DNA of 64,000 nucleotides from Thiomonas bhubaneswarensis (GCF_001418255.1 NZ_LIPV01000001.1:1-64000); one strand, 5' to 3'; shown: positions 16,472-25,402, counted from the stretch's first letter. The notes: generated by a model from the sequence alone, not told the origin. Program-made: numbers and translations.

Positions 16472-17318
16472 GGCGAGCATCATTGTATTGACCTACAACC
16501 GCCCTGATGCACTTTTTGCTGTACTTTATGGTTTGGCACATCAGATCTTGCTCCCATGGGAAGTAATCATATCCGATGATGGCTCAACATCTGAAAACAA
16601 ACAAGCGACCCTGACGCACCTTCAGAAACATCAATGGCCTTTCAAGATCAAATATCTTTGGCACCCTGATATCGGCTTCACAGCCTCCCGCGCCAGAAAC
16701 CAAGGGGTTTTTTATTCGTCCGGCAACTATATCATTTTATTGGACGGAGATTGCGTACCAAGGCGCGATTTCATTTTCCAGCATCTACACATAGCAAGAG
16801 GCGGGGCCTTTGTCAACGGCAGCAGGATTTTATTAAATGCCAATCTGTCAAATATAGTCATTTCTTCGCCCCAGATCGTTGAAAATCATTCATTTTATTG
16901 GATGCTCCAAAAAGTCATGGGCAAAGCGAACAAATGGCCGATTCCACTTGTTAAAATCCCTAATCGCCTTCGCAAGGCTTCAGCTTCATTCCACTGGAAG
17001 GGCATCAGAAGCTGCAACTTCTCTCTCTGGCGAAGCGATTTCGACAAGATCAATGGATTTGATGAGTCATTCGTTGGATGGGGGCACGAAGATGCGGACT
17101 TCGTCTGGCGATTGCAACGAACCGGTTGTCGGCGTATCAACGGGTTCTGGGCAACAGAAGTGTTCCATCTTTGGCACCAAGAGGCCAGTCGAGATCGGGA
17201 ATCTGCCAATGCATCTCGCTTGCATGAGCGCATGACCCGGCCTGATTCAAGCTACCTGGCTGCCAGGGGGATCAAGGATTCGACTTACGACGACTGTGAA
17301 CTGGTCTACGCCAACTGA
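16452..17318 (+). CDS. Family 2 glycosyltransferase with GT7-like C-terminal segment
   Basis: The 288-residue protein starts at an ATG inside the end of the preceding gene. It reads ASIIVLTYNRPDALFAVL, SDDGSTSENKQ, GFTASRARNQG and LLDGDCVPRRDF (DxD-type metal site), then GWGHEDADFVWRLQ, the galactosyltransferase-like motif often found in LPS and chondroitin-type enzymes. It ends the plus-strand polysaccharide operon. The donor sugar is not determined. Confidence 0.83.
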   Translation: MAPIKHKASIIVLTYNRPDALFAVLYGLAHQILLPWEVIISDDGSTSENKQATLTHLQKHQWPFKIKYLWHPDIGFTASRARNQGVFYSSGNYIILLDGDCVPRRDFIFQHLHIARGGAFVNGSRILLNANLSNIVISSPQIVENHSFYWMLQKVMGKANKWPIPLVKIPNRLRKASASFHWKGIRSCNFSLWRSDFDKINGFDESFVGWGHEDADFVWRLQRTGCRRINGFWATEVFHLWHQEASRDRESANASRLHERMTRPDSSYLAARGIKDSTYDDCELVYAN

Positions 17319-17501
17319 AGTGAGCAGGAACCAATCCCCCATTTGCAACTCAGTCTTCTCGTCGTCAAGTTCTGCTTCAATTGCGCAATGCAGCAAGACT
17401 TGCGAATTTTTACTCCGGCTGGGCACCTGCCCTTCTTAGAATTTCAACGCTGTGAACGCTTCGGCTGTGCTGAAGCGGCGCGGCCTTTCTCTTGAGACTC
17501 C

Positions 17502-18818
17502 ATGCAGCGACGCCGATTCGTTTTAGGTTCTCTCTCTGCTCCGCTTCTGCGCGGGGCGGGTTCATTGGTCGGGCTTGCGGCGCTCTCCGAGTCGGCGCAG
17601 GCGCAGTTCAAGGTGGATGTCTCGGGCATCGGCGCCACGCAGATTCCGGTGGGCATCGGGGCGTTTCAAGACCCGAACCACTGCCCGCAGCCCATTGCCG
17701 ACATCGTGCGCGCCGACCTGACGCGAAGCGGGCTGTTCGCCGTGAGCAACCTCGGCGGGCAGACGCTCACCCAGCAGGGTCCGCCCAACTTTGCGGCGTG
17801 GCGTTCGCAGAATCTGGAAGCTGCGGCCGGGGGCAGCGTGGTGCAGGTGGCCGGTGGACGCTGGCAGATTCAGTTCCGCCTGTGGGACGCGGTGAAGCAG
17901 GCCGACCTCGGCGGTCTGGCGCTGACGGTGATGCCGGGCGATCTGCGATTGGCAGCGCACAAGATCAGCGACTACATCTACCAGAAGCTCACCGGACAGC
18001 GCGGGGTGTTCGCCACGCGCATCGCCTACATCACCAAGGCCGGGCAGCACAATTTTTCGCTCAACATCGCCGACAGCGATGGCGCCAATCCGCAGTACGC
18101 GCTGCGCAGCCGCGAGCCGCTGCTGTCGCCGGTGTGGTCGCCCAACGGGCAGGATCTGGCCTATGTGTCGTTCGAGACGGGCAAGCCCGTGGTGTTCGTG
18201 CAGAACGTGCGCACTGGCGCGCGGCGCGCGGTGGCGAACTTCAAGGGCAGCAACAGCGCCCCGGCCTATTCGCCCGACGGCGGTACGCTGGCCGTGGTGC
18301 TCACGCTCACCGGGCGTTCGCAGATTTATCTGATGCCCAGCTCCGGTGGCACGCCGCGGCAACTGATGCGTTCGTATTCCATCGACACCGAGCCCGTGTT
18401 CGCGCCCGATGGCCAGAGCCTTTATTTCGTCAGCGACCGCGATGGCGGCCCGCAGGTTTACAAAGTGGGCCTCAACGGCGGCGGTGTGCAGCGCATCACC
18501 TACAGCGGCGGCTACAACGTCAGCCCCGCCATCAGCCCCGACGGCAAGACCCTGGCATACATCTCGCAGCAGGGCAACAGCTACCAGCTTTGGTCGATCA
18601 ACCTCGCCAGCAATGCCACCCAGGTACTCGACGACGGCAGCGACTGCGGCCACCCCAGTTTCGCCCCGAACGGGCAGATCGTGCTTTATTCTGCGGGCGG
18701 GCGTGGCGGCGAAGTGCTCAAGACCGTGTCCATCGACGGTCGCGTGCGTTCCACCTTGTCGCAGGCCGGTGTGCAGGTGCGCGAGCCCAGTTGGGGGCCA
18801 TGGACACCGGATCGCTGA
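17502..18818 (+). CDS. tolB: Tol-Pal system periplasmic protein TolB
   Basis: The 438-residue protein has a signal peptide with three arginines (MQRRRFVLGS) ending near SAQA, possibly Tat-dependent, an N-terminal alpha/beta domain and a six-bladed propeller seen in repeats such as YSPDGGTLAV, FAPDGQSLYF and ISPDGKTLAY. It links Pal to TolA and helps outer-membrane constriction at division. tolQ, tolR and tolA, which normally precede it, are not in the window; the polysaccharide genes lie directly upstream with a 183-bp gap. Confidence 0.96.
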   Translation: MQRRRFVLGSLSAPLLRGAGSLVGLAALSESAQAQFKVDVSGIGATQIPVGIGAFQDPNHCPQPIADIVRADLTRSGLFAVSNLGGQTLTQQGPPNFAAWRSQNLEAAAGGSVVQVAGGRWQIQFRLWDAVKQADLGGLALTVMPGDLRLAAHKISDYIYQKLTGQRGVFATRIAYITKAGQHNFSLNIADSDGANPQYALRSREPLLSPVWSPNGQDLAYVSFETGKPVVFVQNVRTGARRAVANFKGSNSAPAYSPDGGTLAVVLTLTGRSQIYLMPSSGGTPRQLMRSYSIDTEPVFAPDGQSLYFVSDRDGGPQVYKVGLNGGGVQRITYSGGYNVSPAISPDGKTLAYISQQGNSYQLWSINLASNATQVLDDGSDCGHPSFAPNGQIVLYSAGGRGGEVLKTVSIDGRVRSTLSQAGVQVREPSWGPWTPDR

Positions 18819-18899
18819 TCCGAACCGCCTCGCTGGTGCCACTCTTTCTTTCTTGTTTGAACCCTTTTTCCCACAACCACGTTTCGATCGGAGAAACTC

Positions 18900-19448
18900 G
18901 TGAACATGCGCTCAACCCTGGTTTTCACCGCTCTCGCCGCCGCCCTGGCTCTTGGTGGCTGCGCTTCACCCGTTCCTGTCAAGCAGGCGCCGGTCGAGTC
19001 CAAGGCGCCGACTGCCGTGGAGGGCAGCACCGCGGGCGCCAATGCCAATGGCGCCGGTCAGAATCAGGTCGCCGCGGTGCAGGCGCCTGCCGAAACCAAC
19101 GCCGGTCCGGGCCCTGACGTACCCAAGAGCGTCTATTTCGCCTTCAACAGCTACACCGTCGAGAGCCAGTACACCCCGGTGCTCAACGCCAACGCCACCT
19201 ACCTGACGCAACATCCCCAGGCCCATGTGCAACTGCAGGGCAATACCGATGCGCGCGGCAGCCGCGAGTACAACCTCGCCCTCGGCCAGAAGCGTGCCGA
19301 CGCGGTGATGAAGGGCATGGAACTGCTCGGCGTGAAGCCCTCGCAGATGGAGGCCATCAGCTTCGGCAAGGAAAAGCCCAAGGCGTTGGGCAACACCGAG
19401 GCTGACTACGCCGAAAACCGCCGCGTCGACATCGTGTATCAGCGATGA
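18900..19448 (+). CDS. pal: Peptidoglycan-associated lipoprotein Pal
   Basis: The 182-residue outer-membrane lipoprotein has a lipobox ending LALGGC and an OmpA-like domain: VYFAFNSYTVES, the LQGNTDARGSREYNLALGQKRADAV peptidoglycan-binding segment and the [10 protein letters not shown] end. A GTG at 18900 or the ATG at 18906 can start it. It interacts with TolB. A low-complexity Ala/Gly linker separates the lipid anchor from the domain. The stop overlaps cpoB by four bases. Confidence 0.96.
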   Translation: MNMRSTLVFTALAAALALGGCASPVPVKQAPVESKAPTAVEGSTAGANANGAGQNQVAAVQAPAETNAGPGPDVPKSVYFAFNSYTVESQYTPVLNANATYLTQHPQAHVQLQGNTDARGSREYNLALGQKRADAVMKGMELLGVKPSQMEAISFGKEKPKALGNTEADYAENRRVDIVYQR

Positions 19449-20236
19449 GCGTGGGCCAGAAACCTCTGCGCGCCCTGCTGCCGGCCTCGCTGCTGGCGGC
19501 GGGTCTTGCCATCGGCCTAGCCGCGCCGGCCAGGGCTGACATGTTCCCGGACAACGAGGCGCGCCGTGCCATACTGGATCTGCGCGCGCAAGTGACGCAA
19601 AACCAGCAGAGCACGCAGAACCAGCTCGCGCAGCAGGCCCAGCAGATCCAGCAGATCCGCAATTCGCTGCTCGATCTGTCCACCCAGATCGAGCAGATGC
19701 GCAGCGAAATGGCGCAGCTGCGCGGCAAGCAGGACGCGGCCACGCAGCAGCTCAACGATGCGCTGAGCAAGCTGCAGACCAGCCAGCAGCAGCTCACCCA
19801 GCGCCTCAAGCCGCTGGAGCCGGTGCAGGTGCAGATCAACGGCCAGACCTACACGGTGCAACCCGCCGAGAAGGCCGCGTTCGATCAGGCGCTGGCCACG
19901 TTCCGCAACGGCGACTTTGCGGGCAGCGCCACGCAGCTCAAGGCGTTTCTGGCGCAATATCCGGCCAGCCCCTATGACGCCGATGCCCAGTATTGGCTGG
20001 CCAACGCCCAGTATGCGCAAAAGCAGTACAAGGACGCGATCGCCACGTTTCAGGGCCTGATCCAGAACAGCCCGAACAACCCGCGTCTGCCTGAAGCCAT
20101 GCTGGGGCTGGCGAACTGCCAGATCGAAGTGCGGCAGATTTCCGCCGCGCGCAAGACCCTCAACACCTTGGTGCAGACCTATCCGCAGTCTGAAGCGGCC
20201 CAAGCCGGCCGCGACCGGCTGGCCAAGCTGAAGTGA
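19445..20236 (+). CDS. cpoB: Cell division coordinator CpoB (YbgF)
   Basis: The 263-residue periplasmic protein has a signal peptide ending near APARA, a glutamine-rich trimerising coiled coil (about residues 45-125) and three TPR repeats in the C-terminal half ([40 protein letters not shown]). It coordinates peptidoglycan synthesis with Tol-driven constriction. It overlaps pal and queC by four bases each, so it is in the same transcript. Confidence 0.94.
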   Translation: MSVGQKPLRALLPASLLAAGLAIGLAAPARADMFPDNEARRAILDLRAQVTQNQQSTQNQLAQQAQQIQQIRNSLLDLSTQIEQMRSEMAQLRGKQDAATQQLNDALSKLQTSQQQLTQRLKPLEPVQVQINGQTYTVQPAEKAAFDQALATFRNGDFAGSATQLKAFLAQYPASPYDADAQYWLANAQYAQKQYKDAIATFQGLIQNSPNNPRLPEAMLGLANCQIEVRQISAARKTLNTLVQTYPQSEAAQAGRDRLAKLK

Positions 20237-20931
20237 ACCCGGCTCACACCACGGCGGCACCTGCGGCCGTGGTGTTGCTTTCGGGCGGGCTGGACTCGGC
20301 CACGGTGCTGGCCCTGGCCCGCGAACAAGGTTTGCGCTGCTACGCCCTGTCGCTCGATTACGGCCAGCGCCACCGCGCCGAACTCGACGCGGCACGGCGG
20401 GTGGCCGCAGCCCTGGGCGCCGCCGGGCACGAGATCGTGCGGCTGGATCTGAGCCGCTTCGGCGGCTCGGCCCTCACCGATCATGCGCTGGACGTGCCCA
20501 CGGACGGCGGCCACGATGGCATTCCGATCACCTATGTTCCGGCGCGCAATACCGTCATGCTTTCGCTCGCGCTGAGCTGGGCGGAAGTGCTGGGCGCGCA
20601 GCATTTGTTTTACGGCGCCAATGCGGTCGATTACTCCGGTTACCCCGACTGCCGACCGGAGTATGTGGCGGCGTTCGAGCGCATGGCCAATCTGGCGACG
20701 AAGGCAGCCATCGAAGGACGGCCAATCCGGGTGCAGGCGCCCATCATCGCGCTCCGCAAAGCCGAGATCATCCGCACCGGCCTGCGCCTCGGTGTGGACT
20801 ACGCCATGACGGTGAGCTGCTATCAGGCCGACTCGCAAGGCCGTGCCTGCGGGCGCTGTGACGCCTGCCGCATCCGCGCCCAAGGCTTTACCGAAGCCGG
20901 GGTGCCCGACCCTACGCCTTATCAGCCATAA
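20233..20931 (+). CDS. queC: 7-cyano-7-deazaguanine synthase QueC
   Basis: The 232-residue ATP-dependent enzyme converts 7-carboxy-7-deazaguanine to preQ0 in queuosine synthesis. The PP-loop [10 protein letters not shown] lies near residue 15, and the zinc-binding cysteines appear at the end in [21 protein letters not shown]. The [13 protein letters not shown] and [17 protein letters not shown] segments are typical. queC after ybgF is the usual order in Burkholderiales. Confidence 0.96.
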   Translation: MNPAHTTAAPAAVVLLSGGLDSATVLALAREQGLRCYALSLDYGQRHRAELDAARRVAAALGAAGHEIVRLDLSRFGGSALTDHALDVPTDGGHDGIPITYVPARNTVMLSLALSWAEVLGAQHLFYGANAVDYSGYPDCRPEYVAAFERMANLATKAAIEGRPIRVQAPIIALRKAEIIRTGLRLGVDYAMTVSCYQADSQGRACGRCDACRIRAQGFTEAGVPDPTPYQP

Positions 20932-21022
20932 CGAGCCATTACGCTGAGCAAGCGCGGGCTGCCGTGGAACAATAGCGCGTTGGCGAAGGACAAACGAGTC
21001 CCGCCCTTTTCCCGCAGCCTCC

Positions 21023-22138
21023 ATGCCCTCCGTTTCCATTCCCGCCATCAACGCCACGGTTCTGTGGGGCGGCTTCGCCCTGAGCCTGGTGTTCGGCGCC
21101 ATCATGCAGCGCACGCGCTTTTGCACCATGGGTTCGGTGAGCGACATCGTCAACATGGGCTCGTGGATGCGCATGCGCATGTGGGTGCTGGCCATCGCCA
21201 CGGCCACCATAGGTTTCAACCTGCTGGCGGCCGGGGGCGTGATCGATGCGTCCCAGACCATCTACACCACCTCCAGGGTGCTGTGGCTCTCGGCCCTGGT
21301 GGGGGGATTGCTGTTCGGCTTCGGCATGGTGCTGGCGTCGGGCTGTGGCAGCAAGACGCTGGTGCGCATCGGCGAGGGCAATCTGAAGGCCGTGGTCGTG
21401 TTCGTGATGATCGCGGTGTTTGCCTACATCACCCTGCGCGGCATCACCGCCGAGGTGCGGGTGCGGCTGTTCGACAAAGTGGCGGTCAACCTCTCGGGCC
21501 CGCAGGATCTGCCTGCCATCGTCGCCCACGCCACCGGCCTGCCGCTGCCGGGCCTGCAGTTGGCGCTCGGTCTGGGCGTTGGGCTGTTGCTGGGCATCTG
21601 GGCCCTGAGCGCGCGCGAGTTTCGCACCGCGAACAACCTGCTGGCGGGCTTCGGGCTGGGCGCCGTGATCGTGGGCGTGTGGTTCGTGTCGGGCAAGCTT
21701 GGCTTCCTGGCTGAAGACCCGCATACGCTGCAGGCTGCCTACATCGGCACGCAGAACAACAAGATGGAATCGCTGAGTTTCGTCGCCCCGCTGGCCTACA
21801 CCCTCTTCTGGTTCATGATGTACAGCGATGCGAGCAATGTGCTCACTCTGGGCATCGTCTCGGTGTTCGGGGTGATTGCGGGCTCGGCCGGCATGGCGCT
21901 GATCACCCGGCAGTTCCGCTGGGAGGGTTTTCGTGGTGCGGAAGACACGGCCAATCATATGGTCGGCGGGGCGTTGATGGGCATAGGCGGCGTCACGGCG
22001 CTGGGCTGCACCATCGGCCAGGGCATGAGCGGCGTGTCCACGCTGTCCATCACCAGTTGGATCGCCTTTCTCTCCATCGTCGGCGGCGCGGTGCTGGGGG
22101 TGAAGTACCAGGCCTGGCGTGTCGAACGCTCGGCCTGA
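21023..22138 (+). CDS. YeeE/YedE-family sulfur (thiosulfate-type) transporter
   Basis: The 371-residue membrane protein has about nine hydrophobic segments and the conserved cysteine motifs of the family: TRFCTMGS near residue 37, ASGCGSKT near 111 and ALGCTIGQG near 333. In characterised members such cysteines relay thiosulfate through the membrane. It is adjacent to tcdA, and sorAB lie elsewhere in the window, in keeping with sulfur metabolism. Upstream 91 bp show no obvious regulatory element. Confidence 0.87.
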   Translation: MPSVSIPAINATVLWGGFALSLVFGAIMQRTRFCTMGSVSDIVNMGSWMRMRMWVLAIATATIGFNLLAAGGVIDASQTIYTTSRVLWLSALVGGLLFGFGMVLASGCGSKTLVRIGEGNLKAVVVFVMIAVFAYITLRGITAEVRVRLFDKVAVNLSGPQDLPAIVAHATGLPLPGLQLALGLGVGLLLGIWALSAREFRTANNLLAGFGLGAVIVGVWFVSGKLGFLAEDPHTLQAAYIGTQNNKMESLSFVAPLAYTLFWFMMYSDASNVLTLGIVSVFGVIAGSAGMALITRQFRWEGFRGAEDTANHMVGGALMGIGGVTALGCTIGQGMSGVSTLSITSWIAFLSIVGGAVLGVKYQAWRVERSA

Positions 22139-22151
22139 AGCCTTCGGCCCG

Positions 22152-22955
22152 ATGTCCACTTCCGCCCCATCCATTTCCGCGGCTGAACCCGAAGCTCCCG
22201 ACCTGAGCCGACGCTTCGGTGGCGTGGCCCGCCTTTACGGCGACGATGGCGCAGAGCGCATCGCCCGCTCGCATGCGGTCGTTGTCGGCGTCGGTGGCGT
22301 GGGGTCGTGGGCGGCAGAGGCCCTCGCCCGCTGCGGTGTGGGGCGGCTCACCCTGATCGATCTCGATCATGTCGCCGAATCCAACATCAACCGGCAGATC
22401 CAAGCGCTGGACGGCACCCTGGGCCAGTCCAAGGTCATCGCACTCGGGCAGCGGTTCGCGCAGATCAACCCGGCCTGCCACATCACCTGCGTGGAAGAAT
22501 TCGTCGATGCCGACAACGCAGACACGCTGATTCCGCCGCAGGCCCAACTGGTGCTCGACTGCTGCGATCAGGTGCGCGCCAAGGCAGCCATCGCCGCGCT
22601 GTGTCTGCAACGCCGACAGCCCTTGTTCATGGCCGGGGCAGCCGGCGGCAAGCGGCACGCCGACGCCCTGCAATGCGCGGATCTCTCCGAGGTCACGCAT
22701 GACCCGCTGCTGGCCAATGTGCGCTACCAGCTGCGGCGCCAGCATGGCGCGCCCCGCAGCGGCCACATCGGCGTGCTCTGCGCCTTCAGCAAGGAAGTCA
22801 TCGTCCGCCCGAAATCGCAAGCCTGCTCCGCGCCGGGGGAGGCTAGCACCCAGCCCGACAACAGCCTGAACTGCGCAGGCTTCGGCTCCAGTGTGATGGT
22901 GACCGCCTCCATGGGCATGACCTTGGTCGCCCGCGCGCTCGACGCCGTGCTATGA
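22152..22955 (+). CDS. tcdA: tRNA threonylcarbamoyladenosine dehydratase TcdA
   Basis: The 267-residue E1-like enzyme makes the cyclic form of t6A37 in ANN-decoding tRNAs. It has the ATP-binding VVGVGGVGSWAAEAL and LIDLDHVAESNINRQ, the arginine finger region, and the CsdL-type GSSVMVTASMG ending. An ATG at 22152 is chosen; a GTG at 22119 would overlap the transporter gene. The tRNA-Lys gene immediately downstream decodes AAA, one of the codons whose tRNA carries this modification. Confidence 0.92.
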   Translation: MSTSAPSISAAEPEAPDLSRRFGGVARLYGDDGAERIARSHAVVVGVGGVGSWAAEALARCGVGRLTLIDLDHVAESNINRQIQALDGTLGQSKVIALGQRFAQINPACHITCVEEFVDADNADTLIPPQAQLVLDCCDQVRAKAAIAALCLQRRQPLFMAGAAGGKRHADALQCADLSEVTHDPLLANVRYQLRRQHGAPRSGHIGVLCAFSKEVIVRPKSQACSAPGEASTQPDNSLNCAGFGSSVMVTASMGMTLVARALDAVL

Positions 22956-22976
22956 TTTTGGGCTTGATTTCTGTGG

Positions 22977-23052
22977 GGGTCGTTAGCTCAGTCGGTAGAG
23001 CAGCGGACTTTTAATCCGTTGGTCGCGTGTTCGAGTCACGCACGACCCACCA
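22977..23052 (+). tRNA. tRNA-Lys (anticodon TTT)
   Basis: The 76-nt sequence folds as a cloverleaf: acceptor GGGTCGT/ACGACCC, D arm with AGCTCAGTCGGTAGAGC, anticodon loop CTTTTAA in a CGGA/TCCG stem, T arm with GTTCGAGTC, and an encoded CCA end. Confidence 0.97.
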
Positions 23053-23112
23053 AAATGGGGTTTGCGCGGCGTCAGCTAAGATCACCCCAGTGACGAAATC
23101 GTAGCCAATACC

Positions 23113-23188
23113 GGGTTGTTAGCTCAGTTGGTAGAGCAGCGGACTCTTAATCCGTAGGTCGACAGTTCGAGCCTGTCACAACCCACCA
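23113..23188 (+). tRNA. tRNA-Lys (anticodon CTT)
   Basis: A 76-nt cloverleaf with acceptor GGGTTGT/ACAACCC, anticodon loop CTCTTAA in a CGGA/TCCG stem, T loop GTTCGAGCC and encoded CCA. It lies 60 bp after the TTT isoacceptor and is very similar through the D and anticodon arms, so the two arose by duplication. It decodes AAG, the common lysine codon in a GC-rich genome. Confidence 0.97.
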
Positions 23189-23195
23189 ATTCATG

Positions 23196-23221
23196 AAAAA
23201 GCCCGCTGCAGCGGGCTTTTT
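23196..23221 (+). terminator. Rho-independent terminator after the tRNA-Lys pair
   Basis: AAAAAGCCCGCTGC and GCAGCGGGCTTTTT form a perfect GC-rich hairpin followed by a T run, eight bases after the second tRNA. As it is symmetrical it may also work for the convergent gene ending at 23254. Confidence 0.9.
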
Positions 23222-23253
23222 CATTCTCGGCGCGGCTTTCCCGCCAAGGTCAT

Positions 23254-23631
23254 TCAGCGGGCGCGATCCCGGGTCAGGTATTGCCGGATACCGTACACGG
23301 CCCCGCCAATCAAGCCCATTTTCAGCAGGCGGGCGAAAAGCGAGCGCGCCAGGCGCTTGCGCAACAGCAGCGAGAACACAGACCCCATCAGTGAGCCGAG
23401 GTAGGGGTGACCGCGGGAGAAGTCGAGCAAGCGCAGCACCACGCTTGCGGGGTTGAGCGAGCCCAGCATCGAGCGCGATACGGCCTTGCGCACCATGCTC
23501 GCGGGGCGGATGTTGTCGCGGAATTGTTCGACGGCCTGCACGAACTCGACCCGCTCGACGGCGATGCGCGCCACCAGCAATTGCTTGCGTACCGAGGGCG
23601 GCAAGGTGCGGGAGAATTCGGAGGAAGGCAT
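23254..23631 (-). CDS. Small membrane-associated protein of the YqjK type
   Basis: The 125-residue protein starts at 23631 (GAGGAAGG just upstream). It has no domain I can name with certainty; residues ~70-125 include two amphipathic to hydrophobic stretches (LMGSVFSLLLRKRL and LLKMGLIGGAVYGIRQYL). It follows the YqjE- and YqjD-like genes in the same direction with 19-bp spacing, and its position suggests the third member of that membrane-stress trio. Confidence 0.6.
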   Translation of the reverse strand: MPSSEFSRTLPPSVRKQLLVARIAVERVEFVQAVEQFRDNIRPASMVRKAVSRSMLGSLNPASVVLRLLDFSRGHPYLGSLMGSVFSLLLRKRLARSLFARLLKMGLIGGAVYGIRQYLTRDRAR

Positions 23632-23650
23632 GATCTTGTAGGCGAGAGCC

Positions 23651-24046
23651 TCAGGAACGGGAGCGCCACACGGCCGCATCCTTCGCCAGTTCGGCCCGGG
23701 TGGTGGCAAACGGCACGGGCGCGTGCAGGGTGGCCTGGCGGATGCGATACAGACAATAGGCCGCCACGCCAAAGTAAAGCACGCAGAGCGCCGTGAGCAC
23801 CGCCCAGTGGCTGCGATCCCAAAAGAGGATGACCAGCAGCGCTGTCAGACTGCCCACGGCGAGCAGGCCGAACAGCACGGCAACCGCGCCGAGCACAGCC
23901 AAGGCAAGCAGCCGCTGGCGCTCCTCAGCCAGCTCGATGCTGGCCAGCTCGATGCGGCTTTGCAGCAACGACGCCGCGCTTGCCGTCAGGCGCTGCCATG
24001 CCGCGCCCAGGCCATCGGGCTGGCTGCTGTGCTCGTCGTTGGACAT
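23651..24046 (-). CDS. Phage-holin-superfamily membrane protein (YqjE-like)
   Basis: The 131-residue protein has an N-terminal amphipathic helix (LLQSRIELASIELAEERQR) and two transmembrane segments (LALAVLGAVAVLFGLLAVG and HWAVLTALCVLYFGVAAYCL), the layout of the YqjE/DUF1469 family. Despite the family name no phage genes are near. It lies between the DUF883 protein and the YqjK-like protein and is probably co-transcribed with both. Confidence 0.8.
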   Translation of the reverse strand: MSNDEHSSQPDGLGAAWQRLTASAASLLQSRIELASIELAEERQRLLALAVLGAVAVLFGLLAVGSLTALLVILFWDRSHWAVLTALCVLYFGVAAYCLYRIRQATLHAPVPFATTRAELAKDAAVWRSRS

Positions 24047-24058
24047 GGCCTCGCGAGG

Positions 24059-24361
24059 TCAGCGGCCGCGGTTGATCAGCAGGCCCACAGCCAGGCCGAT
24101 GGCTGCCGCCATGCCGATGGCTTTCCACGGATGGTCGTGGACATAGTCGTCGGTGGCCTGAGCGGCGGCCTTGCTGCGCTCGACGACGGCATCCTGCAGA
24201 TCCTGGGCCTTCTCGGCGGCCTGGCGCAGCAGATTCATGCCGCGACGCTGCAGTTCGGCAGCCTGCTCACCGGTCGTTGCCGCAGCCTGTTTGAGCAGAT
24301 CTTCGGCATGGTCGATCACGAGGGCGACGTCGGATTTGATCTCTTTGGCGGACTTGGTCAT
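24059..24361 (-). CDS. DUF883 (ElaB/YqjD) membrane-anchored protein
   Basis: The 100-residue protein consists of a long amphipathic helix with AEDLLKQAAATTGEQAAELQ and ends in a hydrophobic C-terminal anchor preceded by DDYVHDHPWKAIGMAAAIGL, the signature of the ElaB/YqjD family. Members associate with the inner membrane and, in E. coli, with stationary-phase ribosomes. An AAGGAG site supports the ATG at 24361. First gene of a three-gene minus-strand operon. Confidence 0.87.
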   Translation of the reverse strand: MTKSAKEIKSDVALVIDHAEDLLKQAAATTGEQAAELQRRGMNLLRQAAEKAQDLQDAVVERSKAAAQATDDYVHDHPWKAIGMAAAIGLAVGLLINRGR

Positions 24362-24449
24362 GGTGAGCTCCTTGAAAGGGTGAAAAAACGCGTCTTGCTG
24401 CAAACATGGTAAACCGCAATGCAACCAAGGGCATGATCCACGGCAAGAC

Positions 24450-24926
24450 TCACGGCCGCAGTGCGGCAACCAGTCTTTGGGGATGCAGGAACAGGTCGAG
24501 CGCGGCTCGAATATCTGGCACGACGATCTGCGCCGCCGTCAGCGCCTGGGCGTGGGCGCCCTCCGGCCCGAGCACGGCCACCCCGAGGGTGGCCAGGCCG
24601 AGCATGTCCACATCGTTGCGGCCGTTGCCCACGGCCGCCACCCCGGACGCCACCAAGGCGCGAGTGCGCGCGGCCTTGTCGGCACCGGAGACCACCACGG
24701 TGTGACGCACCGGCAGGCCCGCGAGCGCGCGCTCGACCGTGCCGTAGGTGTCGCCCGTGAGCACCTCGATGTCGAGCGTCGCACTGAGCGCGATCAGGCG
24801 CTCGGAGACGCCGTCGATCAGGGCGCCGTCATAAGCCAGCGTGCCGTTGAAATCGAGCAGCAGATGCCGCAAACCCAATGTCGCCGCTCCAGGAACGGCA
24901 ATGGTCAAACCTGCGCGCGTCATCAT
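24450..24926 (-). CDS. HAD-superfamily hydrolase
   Basis: The 158-residue protein has LLLDFNGTLAYDG, a DxN variant of HAD motif I in which the second Asp is replaced by Asn, and GNGRNDVDMLGLA as motif IV. There is no cap domain, so it may act on a large or soluble phosphorylated substrate; the D-to-N change could lower phosphatase activity. It overlaps the rfaE2-like gene upstream by four bases, which suggests a link to heptose or nucleotide-sugar metabolism, but this is inference. Confidence 0.75.
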   Translation of the reverse strand: MMTRAGLTIAVPGAATLGLRHLLLDFNGTLAYDGALIDGVSERLIALSATLDIEVLTGDTYGTVERALAGLPVRHTVVVSGADKAARTRALVASGVAAVGNGRNDVDMLGLATLGVAVLGPEGAHAQALTAAQIVVPDIRAALDLFLHPQRLVAALRP

Positions 24927-25402
24927 GCCGACCCGCCGCGAATGCGCTCGACCAGCGCGGTGGTGGAGCGGCCTTCGACAAAGGGAATGGCCACGGCACG
25001 CCCGCCCCAGGTCTGCACCAGCGCGGTTTCGGCCAGGGTGGCCATGTCGTAGTCGCCGCCCTTGACGTAGATGTCGGGTCGCACGCGCTCGATCAGCGCC
25101 AGCGGCATGCGCTCGTCGAACAGGGTGACGAGGCTCACGCTCTCCAGCGCGGCGAGCACGGCGGCGCGGTCGTCCTGCGTGTTGAGCGGTCGCTCGGGCC
25201 CCTTGCCGAGCAGGCGCACCGAGGCATCGGTGTTCAGCCCGAGCACCAGACTGGCACCGAGCGCGCGGGCTGCAGCCAGATAAACCACATGGCCCCGGTG
25301 CAGGATGTCGAATACCCCGTTGGTGAACACCATCGGACGCGGCAGGGCTGCAAGCCGGGTGTCGAGTTGGTCTGCGGAAACGATGTTGTCGAGAAAGTGC
25401 AT
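24923..25402 (-). CDS. rfaE2: D-glycero-beta-D-manno-heptose 1-phosphate adenylyltransferase
   Basis: The 159-residue nucleotidyltransferase has the HxGH motif in FTNGVFDILHRGHVVYL and the VKGGDYDMATL and GRSTTALVERIR segments. It makes ADP-heptose for the LPS inner core. In enterobacteria it is fused to the HldE kinase; here the kinase is a separate gene outside the window, as usual in Betaproteobacteria. It is coupled to the downstream HAD gene. Confidence 0.92.
   Translation of the reverse strand: MHFLDNIVSADQLDTRLAALPRPMVFTNGVFDILHRGHVVYLAAARALGASLVLGLNTDASVRLLGKGPERPLNTQDDRAAVLAALESVSLVTLFDERMPLALIERVRPDIYVKGGDYDMATLAETALVQTWGGRAVAIPFVEGRSTTALVERIRGGSA

Noticed and set aside
17492-17656. 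Alternative frames overlapping the start of tolB
   Set aside because: The tolB frame has a signal peptide and full propeller; the others have no features.
23651-24046. Prophage holin
   Set aside because: The protein belongs to the YqjE-type holin superfamily and there are no phage genes around it.
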